A stretch of DNA of 64,000 nucleotides from an uncultured Flavobacteriaceae bacterium (lineage in GTDB: Bacteria > Bacteroidota > Bacteroidia > Flavobacteriales > Flavobacteriaceae). The translations under genes and the position numbers were made by a program. The DNA lies in the NCBI GenBank assembly GCA_947487895.1, contig CANKYF010000018.1, positions 23,382-87,381 of the forward strand, in the 5' to 3' direction. Shown piece after piece: positions 45,588 to 54,006 of this stretch. The notes below the pieces were generated by a model. It was not told where the DNA came from and did not search any database. It saw only the letters and a program-made list of their open reading frames with translations. The first letter of the stretch is position 1, and every line of letters starts with the position of its first letter.

Positions 45588-46058
45588 TTAAATGGTTTTA
45601 TTCACAATATTATTTGCTACATCTAACCATGCACTTGCCCCTCCCTTTACATAACCTGTACTACCTAAGCTTTGAAGGTTTGTTTTTCCATCATCTTTTT
45701 TCTCAGGTTTTACAAAATGAACTGTAGGGTAACCTCTTACTTTAAATATACTTTGGAGATATAAATTTTGATTTCTAATATCTTGATCTTGGGGTGTTCT
45801 TCTTGGAAAATCTAACTCTACTAAAACAACATCATTAGACCACTTTTCAAAATCATTTGTATTAAAAACTTCTTTTTGAAGTCTTTTACACCAACCACAC
45901 CAATCTGAACCTGTAAAAAACAGCATCACTTTTTTATCTTCTTTATATGCTATTTCAATGGCTTCATTTAAATCTGTATGCCACTTAACACGTTCTTGCG
46001 CATCTATTTTTACACTGAATGCACAAATAACTAATACTATTAATACTATTTTTTTCAT
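45588..46058 (-). CDS. Periplasmic thioredoxin-family protein (CGWC)
   Basis: 156 residues with a signal peptide ending in IDAQ (residue 20). The thioredoxin fold carries the active site SDWCGWCKRL near residue 52 and the cis-proline in RGYPTVHF near 115. CGWC is typical of DsbD-gamma-like or DUF255-like thiol reductases. It probably reduces or isomerises disulfides in the periplasm. It follows a second thioredoxin gene by 15 bp, on the same strand, so the two form a pair. Confidence 0.9.
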   Translation of the reverse strand: MKKIVLIVLVICAFSVKIDAQERVKWHTDLNEAIEIAYKEDKKVMLFFTGSDWCGWCKRLQKEVFNTNDFEKWSNDVVLVELDFPRRTPQDQDIRNQNLYLQSIFKVRGYPTVHFVKPEKKDDGKTNLQSLGSTGYVKGGASAWLDVANNIVNKTI

Positions 46059-46073
46059 CTTAAAATTTTTATT

Positions 46074-46622
46074 TTATCCTTTAAATTCTGGTTTAAAAGC
46101 TTTCGCATACTCGTTAAACTTCTTCCTAGTATTCATTTCTTTATACATATCAGTTTCAAAAAGCTTTAAATATAACTCAAGATCAGTTGGCGTTTGATAA
46201 CCTGGAATTGGCGCTATGACACCTCCATTTTCATCAAAAAACACAATAGTGGGATATGCTTGAATTTGTAAATATCTAGCAAATTCATGTGCAGAATTAC
46301 GTCTGTTTTTGTTCGCAGCTTTGTAATTAGGATTTGTGAAAACCTTATTATTGAAGTTTATGCTATCATTTCCTTCTCCGTTAAACTTAACAGCGTAATA
46401 GTTTTTATTTACATAATTAACTACGTCTGCATTGCGAAACGTGTTTTTATCTAACATTTTACATGGCCCGCACCAATTGGTGTAGACATCCATCATTATT
46501 TTTTTGGGAGTTTTTTTTTGAAGCTCCATAGCTTCTCCTAAACTTACCCAATTAATCTCTTGTGCAAAACTATTTACTGTAACTAAAACAGTGAACAGAA
46601 GTATTAACTGTAGGTTCTTCAT
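46074..46622 (-). CDS. Periplasmic thioredoxin-family protein (CGPC)
   Basis: 182 residues with a signal peptide ending in SFAQ (residue 21). The active site is YTNWCGPCKML near residue 50, with the classical CGPC, and cis-proline AYPTIVFFD near 125. A C-terminal helical tail (about 145-182) goes beyond the normal fold. It is paired with the downstream CGWC protein. The operon of two different thioredoxins suggests a small periplasmic redox relay; partners are not visible. A terminator separates it from the POT gene upstream. Confidence 0.9.
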   Translation of the reverse strand: MKNLQLILLFTVLVTVNSFAQEINWVSLGEAMELQKKTPKKIMMDVYTNWCGPCKMLDKNTFRNADVVNYVNKNYYAVKFNGEGNDSINFNNKVFTNPNYKAANKNRRNSAHEFARYLQIQAYPTIVFFDENGGVIAPIPGYQTPTDLELYLKLFETDMYKEMNTRKKFNEYAKAFKPEFKG

Positions 46623-46656
46623 ACTCGATTTGTTGCAAATTACATGCCCAACTTAC

Positions 46657-46685
46657 AAAAAAAGCTCCTAAACAAGAGCATTTTT
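46657..46685 (-). terminator. Terminator after the peptide-transporter operon
   Basis: On the - strand, gctc/gagc arms with adjoining A and T runs are followed by a run of seven T. It lies just after the 46710 stop and before the thioredoxin pair. Confidence 0.7.
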
Positions 46686-46709
46686 AATGTTTTTTAGTAT
46701 TTATCTCGA

Positions 46710-48452
46710 TTAACGAACACCATGCATAAGTTTTTTGACCACTGGTCCCATAATAACTGCAAATACGGCAACAACCAAAGATACTATGGTTAGTATCCAG
46801 AAAAAATAACTAATTCCATTCTCGTCAGCTATTTTATCCACATTTTCACCAAAAACTCCTGCCCCCTTCATTCCTATTGCAACTGCTAAATAATATAAAC
46901 CAAACATAAAAGCTATCATTCTTGCTGGCACTAATTTACTAACATAAGAAAGTGAAACAGGCGATATACACAATTCTCCCATAGTATGGAATAGATAAAC
47001 GAGAATCAACCAAATCATACTAACCGAAGCCGTTTTAGCACCAGGTTCTATACCCATAGCACCGAAAGCTACACATGCCATCCCTAATGCTAACAAAAAC
47101 ATCCCTATAGCATATTTCATATTTGCGGATGGATTATATTTACTTTCCCACCACTTAGAAAACAAGGGTGCTAACGTAATAATGTATAAAGAGTTCAAAC
47201 TAGCAAACCAAGAGGCTGGTATTTCCAGCTTATCATCTTGAAATTGATTGATCAACATCCATATAGCAATCCCCCATACAATAATAAAACTTAGGCTTAA
47301 CACCATATTGGCCCACTTATATTTTCCAAAAGTTTGCTTAAATAAAAGATATAGAACCCAAGTAATTATTGCCAAAGGTATAATTACCATACATGAATTA
47401 ACTATTCTAAATACATTAGCTGATGTCCCGTCTAAACTCCTGTCAGTATAATCATTTGCGAAAATGGTCAGGGTTCCTGGAGATTGTTCAAAAATAGCCC
47501 AAAAGAACACGGATAAAAGTGAAAAAAATGTAACAGCAATTAGCCTATCTCTTGTTATTTTTGAATATTGTGTAAATCGGTATACAAGTAATACGATAAA
47601 TAAGGCTAAAGCTGTTAAAATTGCGATAGTATTCCCTTGTTCACCTAAAAAGGAAAAAATATTAACTTTTCCTTGGGTTATTGTCGTAGCTGGCGCATTG
47701 ATAATCCACAAAAGCCCTAAGGCTACCATAAGTATTATCATACCCAATTGCCAGTTAGCAAAAGGAACACGCTTATCATTATCTAAGGCTTCAATAGAAT
47801 TTGCATCGTCTTTTTTAGGTTTTAAACCTATAGTTCCAAATATACCTTGGGCTAACCAAAACTGCACCAACCCAAAAAGCATAAAAATTCCTGCCAGACC
47901 AAATCCTAAACTCCAACCTACCTGTTCTCCTAAATAGCCACAAAGTATAATTCCAATAAACGCTCCAGCATTTACTCCCATGTAAAAAATTGTGTAAGCC
48001 CCATCTTTCTTTTCAGGTCGATCTTTATACATCTCCGAAATTATAGAGGTCATATTGGGTTTAAAAAAACCATTTCCAATAACCAATAGACCTAACCCTA
48101 AATATATAGACCAATCAGCTTCTAATGCCATTGAAGCATGACCTAAAGTCATTAAAAGCGCACCTACCACTACAGCCCAACGAAAACCAATAATCTTATC
48201 TGCAAAATATCCTCCCATCATTGTAGATAGATACACTAATCCTACATAAGAGCCAAATAATGCCATAGCATGTTCTCTTGGCCAGCCCCAACCTTCATCC
48301 ATTAGGGATGCAGTAAGAAACAAAACTAAAAGAGCACGCATACCATAATAGGAAAAGCGCTCCCACATTTCAGTAAAAAACAGGACAAACAATCCTGAAG
48401 GATGCCCTAAAACTGTACTCTTAAAAAATTGATCTGTTGAATTATTATTCAT
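46710..48452 (-). CDS. POT-family proton-coupled peptide transporter
   Basis: 580 residues and about 14 membrane helices. The ExxER motif (TEMWERFSYYGMRALL, about residue 29) and FYMGVNAGAFIG near 155 are POT/PTR2 signatures, and GELCISPVSLSYVSKLVP near 490 is the conserved late helix. It imports di- and tripeptides with protons across the inner membrane. It is 34 bp downstream of a paralogous POT gene, which follows a DPP-IV gene: a dipeptide release-and-uptake operon. Confidence 0.95.
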   Translation of the reverse strand: MNNNSTDQFFKSTVLGHPSGLFVLFFTEMWERFSYYGMRALLVLFLTASLMDEGWGWPREHAMALFGSYVGLVYLSTMMGGYFADKIIGFRWAVVVGALLMTLGHASMALEADWSIYLGLGLLVIGNGFFKPNMTSIISEMYKDRPEKKDGAYTIFYMGVNAGAFIGIILCGYLGEQVGWSLGFGLAGIFMLFGLVQFWLAQGIFGTIGLKPKKDDANSIEALDNDKRVPFANWQLGMIILMVALGLLWIINAPATTITQGKVNIFSFLGEQGNTIAILTALALFIVLLVYRFTQYSKITRDRLIAVTFFSLLSVFFWAIFEQSPGTLTIFANDYTDRSLDGTSANVFRIVNSCMVIIPLAIITWVLYLLFKQTFGKYKWANMVLSLSFIIVWGIAIWMLINQFQDDKLEIPASWFASLNSLYIITLAPLFSKWWESKYNPSANMKYAIGMFLLALGMACVAFGAMGIEPGAKTASVSMIWLILVYLFHTMGELCISPVSLSYVSKLVPARMIAFMFGLYYLAVAIGMKGAGVFGENVDKIADENGISYFFWILTIVSLVVAVFAVIMGPVVKKLMHGVR

Positions 48453-48486
48453 GATATTTTTATTAAAAAAACAATAGGAATTAAAT

Positions 48487-50055
48487 TTATCTTATACCTT
48501 TCATTAATCTCCTTAGTAACGGCACTAGGCATAGAAGTACAAAAGCACATCCTAAAACTACGTAAACACCCCATTGTAAATAAACATCAACATAAGGCCC
48601 TATTTGTTCTCCCATAGTTGCTCCTTCTTCTAGATTTTCAACACTAATTAATTTACCAATTTCTGTAGCCATTTTATTCCCAACTGAATATGACAAGAAC
48701 CAAGCTCCCATAGTGAATCCTACTATTTCAGATGGAGATAGCTTTGTTATCATAGAAAGACCAACAGGGGATAGACATAACTCTCCCAAAGTATGGAATA
48801 AGTACATAAAAATAATTGCCCATATTATTATTTTTTGACCTGATGCAATTGCTGATGAAGCACCTAAAACAATAATTAAAAAGCCAATAGCCAACAAAAC
48901 TAAAGAGTACACAAACTTTAGTGGAGTACTAGGCTCCTTTTTAAGTTTATTCAACTTCATCCATAACCATGAAAATGCTGGCGCAAAAATAATAATGAAA
49001 AACGCATTTAAAGCTTGGAATTGAGACGCAGGGATTTCAGAACTACCAATAACACGATCAACAAATCTATCTGTAATTAAAGTTAGTGATCCTCCTGCCT
49101 GCTCAAATAAAGCCCAAAACATTGCATGAAAAATAAAAAGCACTAGTACTACTAGAAGTCTGGATCCATTTTCATACTTAGTACTTAAATAGATAAGGTA
49201 TGTTAATACAGCAATTGTAATTCCAGATAAACTAAATTTAAAAACCTCATCGTAACTAAAAAGCAAAGCCCATAGGGGGACCGCAATGAAGCTTAAGAGT
49301 ATAATTATTTTATTTAAACTAAAACCAGCAAATATACTTTCACTGTCATATTTTTTATCAGGAACAAGACCTTGTTCTCCAAAATGTTTTAAGTTTTTCC
49401 AAAACACAAAAAGCCCCAATAGCATTCCTATTCCTGCCAATCCAAAGCCCCAATGCCAACCAACTTCTTCTCCCAAATAACCACAGGTTAATGCTGAAAG
49501 AAAAGCCCCTACATTAATACCCATATAGAAAATATTATATGCTGAATCTTTTCTAGGATCGTCTTTATCATAAAACTTACCTAAAAAACTTGATATATTT
49601 GGTTTAAAATAACCTGTACCAACTACAATAAATGATAGGGCAATAAAAAAGAACAATTCATTAGTCTCAGCTACAATTCCTTGTGCAGCCAAAACAATAT
49701 GACCTATACTAATCAAAATACCTCCTAATAAGATAGCTTTTCTAAACCCTAAATATCTGTCTGCCATTATCCCTCCAATTATAGGTCCAAGGTAAATAGA
49801 GGCAGTATATGAACCATAAATGGCAAGCGACTTTATATCTGCTTCACCACTCGAAATTTGTTGAAATACTACCTTAACCATATATAAAGTTAATAAAGCT
49901 CGCATTCCATAATAGGAAAAACGCTCCCACATTTCAGCAAAAAAACAAACAAAAAGAGCTCTTGGATGAATTTTCCAATTTGCTTTAACCACAAGAGGTA
50001 TCCAAACTAAACAAAATAACCATCCTACAATTATTAATCCCAATACAAAATCCAT
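48487..50055 (-). CDS. POT-family proton-coupled peptide transporter (paralog)
   Basis: 522 residues and about 12-14 helices. It has the same ExxER motif (EMWERFSYYGMRALLTLY, about residue 38), the FYMGINVGAFLSALTCGYLGE segment, and GELCLSPVGLSMITKLSP. It clearly shares ancestry with the next gene but has diverged and starts with an extra hydrophobic N-terminal helix. Two carriers side by side suggest different peptide preference. It lies 48 bp after the DPP-IV stop. Confidence 0.95.
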   Translation of the reverse strand: MDFVLGLIIVGWLFCLVWIPLVVKANWKIHPRALFVCFFAEMWERFSYYGMRALLTLYMVKVVFQQISSGEADIKSLAIYGSYTASIYLGPIIGGIMADRYLGFRKAILLGGILISIGHIVLAAQGIVAETNELFFFIALSFIVVGTGYFKPNISSFLGKFYDKDDPRKDSAYNIFYMGINVGAFLSALTCGYLGEEVGWHWGFGLAGIGMLLGLFVFWKNLKHFGEQGLVPDKKYDSESIFAGFSLNKIIILLSFIAVPLWALLFSYDEVFKFSLSGITIAVLTYLIYLSTKYENGSRLLVVLVLFIFHAMFWALFEQAGGSLTLITDRFVDRVIGSSEIPASQFQALNAFFIIIFAPAFSWLWMKLNKLKKEPSTPLKFVYSLVLLAIGFLIIVLGASSAIASGQKIIIWAIIFMYLFHTLGELCLSPVGLSMITKLSPSEIVGFTMGAWFLSYSVGNKMATEIGKLISVENLEEGATMGEQIGPYVDVYLQWGVYVVLGCAFVLLCLVPLLRRLMKGIR

Positions 50056-50103
50056 ACTTTATCCTTTAGAGTTTTCAAATAATTAAATTGTGCTATAATA
50101 AAA

Positions 50104-52344
50104 TCACCCCTTTATTTTAGGGTTTGAAGATTCCTTAACAACTTCTTCTTTTTCAACGTCTCTTTTGTCTCCTAATTTATCATGAATGAAATTAGTCATC
50201 TTTTTATACAGGTGAAGTCTTGTATTCCCACCATAAATACCATGATTTTTATCGGGGTATACCATCCATTCAAATTGTTTGTCAACTTGTATTAAAGCTT
50301 CTACCAAACGCATTGTATTTTGTAAGTGTACATTATCATCACCTGAACCATGCACTAGTAAAAAGTCACCTTTTAACTTATCTACATGGTTAATAGGGGA
50401 ATTTTCATCATAACCACTAGCATTTTCTTGAGGGGTAGTCATGTAACGTTCTGTATAAACAGTATCGTAAAAACGCCAACTTGTTACTGGTGCTACCGCA
50501 ATTGCCATTTTAAATACATCATTCCCTTTAAACAAGCAATTACTACTCATAAAACCACCATAACTCCAACCCCAAATACCAATTCTGCTAGCATCAATAT
50601 ACGATCTTTCTCCTAGTTTTTTTGCCGCTGCAATTTGATCTTCAACTTCGTATTTCCCTAATTCATTCTGAGTTACTTTTTTAAACTCAGCTCCTTTATA
50701 ACCAGTACCTCTTCCATCAACACAAACTACTATATAACCTTCTTGAGCTAAATGTTGAAACCAGTAATCATTAATACTATTCCATTTATTAGACACAGAT
50801 TGTGATCCTGGACCAGAATACTGAGTCATGAAAAGAGGATATTGTTTTGATTCATCAAAATTAGCGGGTTTTATCATCCACATATTCAAATCGTTCCCGT
50901 TAATATTTATAGTACTAAATTCTTTCTTTGATGTTTTATAATTTGATAGCTTTTGAGCTAATTTGTCGTTATCTTTTATACTTTTTATAACATTCCCTGA
51001 AGCAGAACTATTTAAAGTATATTCTGAAGGTGTTGTTGCACTAGAAAAAGAATTGATAAAATATGAGAAGTCTGCACTAAACGATGCACCATTAGTACCT
51101 TCGGTTTTAGTTAATCGTTTTTTATCTCGTCCGTTTAACTTTACAGAGTAAACGTCCCTATTTATAGACCCATTTTCCACAGATTGGTAAAAAATACGTT
51201 TTGTTTTTTCATCATAACCATAGTAGCTAGTTACATCCCAATTACCTTTGGTAACTTGATTGATTAGTTTACCAGTTTTATCATAATGGTAAATATGGTT
51301 AAAACCATCTTTTTCACTCGTCCAAATAAAGCTATTATTCTTTAAAAAAGTTAGATTATCGGTTACATCAACATAAGCCTTATCTTTTTCTTCAAGTACT
51401 AAATTAGACGTGTTATCTTCAGCGTTTATAAACCATAAATCTAATTCGTTTTGGTGTCTATTCATATAATGTGCACTCAGAACATTAGCTTCATTAGTCC
51501 ACTCAATTCGTGGTATATAGAAATCATTATAATTTTTGCTAATATTTACTTGAGACGTTTTTTTAGATTCTAAATCATAAATATGTAATGATACTTTTGA
51601 ATTAGCTTCTCCTGCTTTTGGATATTTAAAAACCTGTTGTGTTTGGTACAAACCTGTTCCATAAACATCCATTGAGAATTCCGGAACGTTGGTTTCATCA
51701 AACCTAATAAAAGCAATTTTATTCCCAACGGTATTCCATTCAAAAGCTCTAACAAAAGCAAACTCCTCTTCATAAACCCAATCTGTAATTCCATTTATAA
51801 TACTATTCTTTTTTCCATCTGAAGTTATCTGTATCTCCTCTCCAGATTGTAAGTCTTTAACATAAAGATTGTTATTGAAAGCATAAGCTACTTTATTTCC
51901 ATTAGGTGAAAACGTTGGTTCTTGGATAAGTTCTTCTGAAATAAGCTCTAAACTCTTATCTTCAACATTATAAACAAAATAGTTACCTATAGCAGAATGA
52001 CGATAAATTTGCGCTTCATTAGTTGCTAAAATGACTTTTCTTTCATCTTCACTAAATGTATAATTTGTAAAATAATCAATAGCATTCAAATTGGCAGAAC
52101 TCACTAAAGTTTTTACTTTTTTAAGTGTTTGATAATCATAAATATCAATAGATGTTGATCTAGTAGACCTATCAAAATTTAAAACCGAATATTGTTGCCC
52201 ATTGCCCATAGAATGCAACACATCCATTCTTTCAGTTCTAAAAGTTCCTCCCCAAATGTCTTCTAAAGTAATGTTTTGATTTTGTGCGTTTAAAAATGAA
52301 GTTAAAAGAAAATAAACGCAAAAAGAAAATTTAAGATATCTCAT
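50104..52344 (-). CDS. Dipeptidyl peptidase IV family serine peptidase (S9B)
   Basis: 746 residues. A signal peptide ends near LNAQ (residue 21), the N-terminal eight-bladed propeller (about 30-480) contains WVYEEEFAF, the Glu pair that binds substrate amino termini, and the C-terminal alpha/beta-hydrolase domain has nucleophile Ser in GWSYGGFM (about residue 590), Asp in GSGDDNVH and His in DKNHGI. It releases N-terminal X-Pro or X-Ala dipeptides in the periplasm, which the two downstream POT carriers can import. It is divergent from the HMG-CoA reductase gene. Confidence 0.96.
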   Translation of the reverse strand: MRYLKFSFCVYFLLTSFLNAQNQNITLEDIWGGTFRTERMDVLHSMGNGQQYSVLNFDRSTRSTSIDIYDYQTLKKVKTLVSSANLNAIDYFTNYTFSEDERKVILATNEAQIYRHSAIGNYFVYNVEDKSLELISEELIQEPTFSPNGNKVAYAFNNNLYVKDLQSGEEIQITSDGKKNSIINGITDWVYEEEFAFVRAFEWNTVGNKIAFIRFDETNVPEFSMDVYGTGLYQTQQVFKYPKAGEANSKVSLHIYDLESKKTSQVNISKNYNDFYIPRIEWTNEANVLSAHYMNRHQNELDLWFINAEDNTSNLVLEEKDKAYVDVTDNLTFLKNNSFIWTSEKDGFNHIYHYDKTGKLINQVTKGNWDVTSYYGYDEKTKRIFYQSVENGSINRDVYSVKLNGRDKKRLTKTEGTNGASFSADFSYFINSFSSATTPSEYTLNSSASGNVIKSIKDNDKLAQKLSNYKTSKKEFSTININGNDLNMWMIKPANFDESKQYPLFMTQYSGPGSQSVSNKWNSINDYWFQHLAQEGYIVVCVDGRGTGYKGAEFKKVTQNELGKYEVEDQIAAAKKLGERSYIDASRIGIWGWSYGGFMSSNCLFKGNDVFKMAIAVAPVTSWRFYDTVYTERYMTTPQENASGYDENSPINHVDKLKGDFLLVHGSGDDNVHLQNTMRLVEALIQVDKQFEWMVYPDKNHGIYGGNTRLHLYKKMTNFIHDKLGDKRDVEKEEVVKESSNPKIKG

Positions 52345-52556
52345 CTAGTATGTTAAATTATTTCTGTTTCTTAAGATACAACATCCGCATAAGAAATCTT
52401 TCAATTTATAATTGAAAATAACAGATGTTTCACTAAAAAAACTGATTTTTTCGTAATTAGATGTCAATTTTACTAAAATTTATTCAAAAAACTACAACTA
52501 TTAACACTTAATTAAGTGCTTTTATATAACATAATCTATATTCATAGTAAGAGTAG

Positions 52557-52564
52557 TATCTTTG
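52557..52564 (+). promoter_or_regulatory. -7 promoter element upstream of HMG-CoA reductase
   Basis: TATCTTTG fits TAnnTTTG and ends 19 bases before the ATG at 52584. No -33 TTG at the expected spacing. Confidence 0.5.
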
Positions 52565-52583
52565 CTGCACAAAAATTCACTTT

Positions 52584-53900
52584 ATGAGTAAAACTATAGC
52601 TGGTTTTTCAAAACTTAATAAATCTGAAAAAATTGATTGGATAGTAAATACTTATTTTTCTAATAAAGACATTGCTAAAAGTATTTTAAAACAATATTGG
52701 AATACCAATGAAAAACTGCAACAGCTTCATGATGAATTCATTGAAAACACTATAACTAACTACTACTTGCCTCTTGGTGTAGCTCCTAATTTTTTAATTA
52801 ATGATAAGTTGCACACCATACCTATGGCTATAGAAGAAAGCTCTGTAGTGGCTGCAGCTAGTAAGGCCGCTAAATTTTGGTTAGAACGTGGCGGATTTAA
52901 AACCTCTGTTATTTCTACAACAAAAATTGGGCAAGTGCATTTTATGTATAATGGAGATTTTGATAAACTAGTACAGTTTTTCAATAGTGTTAAGCCTAAA
53001 CTTATAGAAGACACTAATACTATAACCGCCAATATGAGAAAACGTGGCGGTGGTATTCTTGATATTGAATTACGAGATAAAACCGAAGATATAAGCGGGT
53101 ATTATCAGTTACATGCGTCATTTGAAACGCTTGATGCCATGGGAGCTAATTTTATTAACTCTTGCTTAGAACAATTTGCTAAAACATTTAAAACCGAAGC
53201 ATTCAACTTTGAGTTGTTTTCTGATGAAGAAAAGCAAATAGATATCGTAATGAGTATTCTATCTAATTACGTTCCAGATTGTCTGGTAAGAGCTGAAGTA
53301 AATTGTCATGTAGATGATTTAGTTGAAAATAATACTATTTCAGGAAAAGCTTTTGCTGAAAAATTTGTGCAAGCGGTTACCATTGCTGAAAAAGAACCAT
53401 ACAGAGCTGTAACACATAACAAAGGTATTATGAACGGTATTGACGCTGTTATTCTAGCCACAGGAAATGACTTTAGAGCTATTGAAGCTGGTGTTCATGC
53501 TTATGCAGCAAGAAACGGACAATACAGTAGCTTAACACATGCTAAAATTGAAAATGATATTTTTAGTTTTTGGATTGAAATACCTTTAGCTTTAGGAACT
53601 GTAGGTGGTCTTACAGGCTTACATCCTTTAGTAAAACTATCTTTAGAATTACTAGGAAAACCTTCTGCTAAAGAATTAATGCAAATTGTAGCAGTTGCAG
53701 GGTTAGCTCAAAACTTTGCAGCGTTGCGCTCTCTAACAACAACAGGGATTCAACAAGGACATATGAAAATGCACTTAATGAATATCTTAAATCAGTTTGA
53801 AGCTTCAGATATTGAAAAAATCACTTTAACTGAGCATTTTAAAAACAATACAGTATCGCATAGTGCTGTGGTTGAAGCATTACATAAGTTAAGGAGTTAA
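52584..53900 (+). CDS. mvaA: Hydroxymethylglutaryl-CoA reductase, class II
   Basis: 438 residues, the size of bacterial class II enzymes. The catalytic glutamate segment is AIEESSVVAAASKAAKFW (about residue 84), substrate-binding ATGNDFRAIEAGVHAYAARNG near 290-310 carries the catalytic Asp, and the C-terminal flap contains His near HFKNNTVSHSAVVEAL. It forms mevalonate, the start of isoprenoid synthesis by the mevalonate pathway. The stop codon is two bases from a REP-like repeat, and the GHMP kinase frame lies downstream, as is common in Flavobacteriia. Confidence 0.96.
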   Translation: MSKTIAGFSKLNKSEKIDWIVNTYFSNKDIAKSILKQYWNTNEKLQQLHDEFIENTITNYYLPLGVAPNFLINDKLHTIPMAIEESSVVAAASKAAKFWLERGGFKTSVISTTKIGQVHFMYNGDFDKLVQFFNSVKPKLIEDTNTITANMRKRGGGILDIELRDKTEDISGYYQLHASFETLDAMGANFINSCLEQFAKTFKTEAFNFELFSDEEKQIDIVMSILSNYVPDCLVRAEVNCHVDDLVENNTISGKAFAEKFVQAVTIAEKEPYRAVTHNKGIMNGIDAVILATGNDFRAIEAGVHAYAARNGQYSSLTHAKIENDIFSFWIEIPLALGTVGGLTGLHPLVKLSLELLGKPSAKELMQIVAVAGLAQNFAALRSLTTTGIQQGHMKMHLMNILNQFEASDIEKITLTEHFKNNTVSHSAVVEALHKLRS

Positions 53901-53902
53901 AA

Positions 53903-53926
53903 GTGGCTTCGAGTGCCTCAGCCACC
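53903..53926 (+). repeat. REP-like hairpin unit 1 (forward)
   Basis: Stem GTGGC/GCCAC around the loop TTCGAGTGCCTCA. It differs from the unit at 54319 at two positions only, which pair with each other in the stem (G-C versus C-G). Confidence 0.85.
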
Positions 53927-53980
53927 GTGCCGTATGTATTCCAATTATCGAGCACTAAATGTAAAATAAGGCAAAGTTTT

Positions 53981-54004
53981 GATGCCTGAGGTACTCGAAG
54001 GCAT
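53981..54004 (-). repeat. REP-like hairpin unit 2 (reverse)
   Basis: Stem ATGCC/GGCAT around TGAGGTACTCGAA. It is the inverted partner of unit 1, and the stem end pair is A-T where unit 4 has G-C. It ends two bases before the ATG of the GIY-YIG frame. Confidence 0.8.
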
Positions 54005-54006
54005 AA

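Noticed and set aside
47464..47937. 157-codon frame on the + strand opposite a POT transporter
   Set aside because: Antisense shadow of membrane-protein codons; no start context and no domain.
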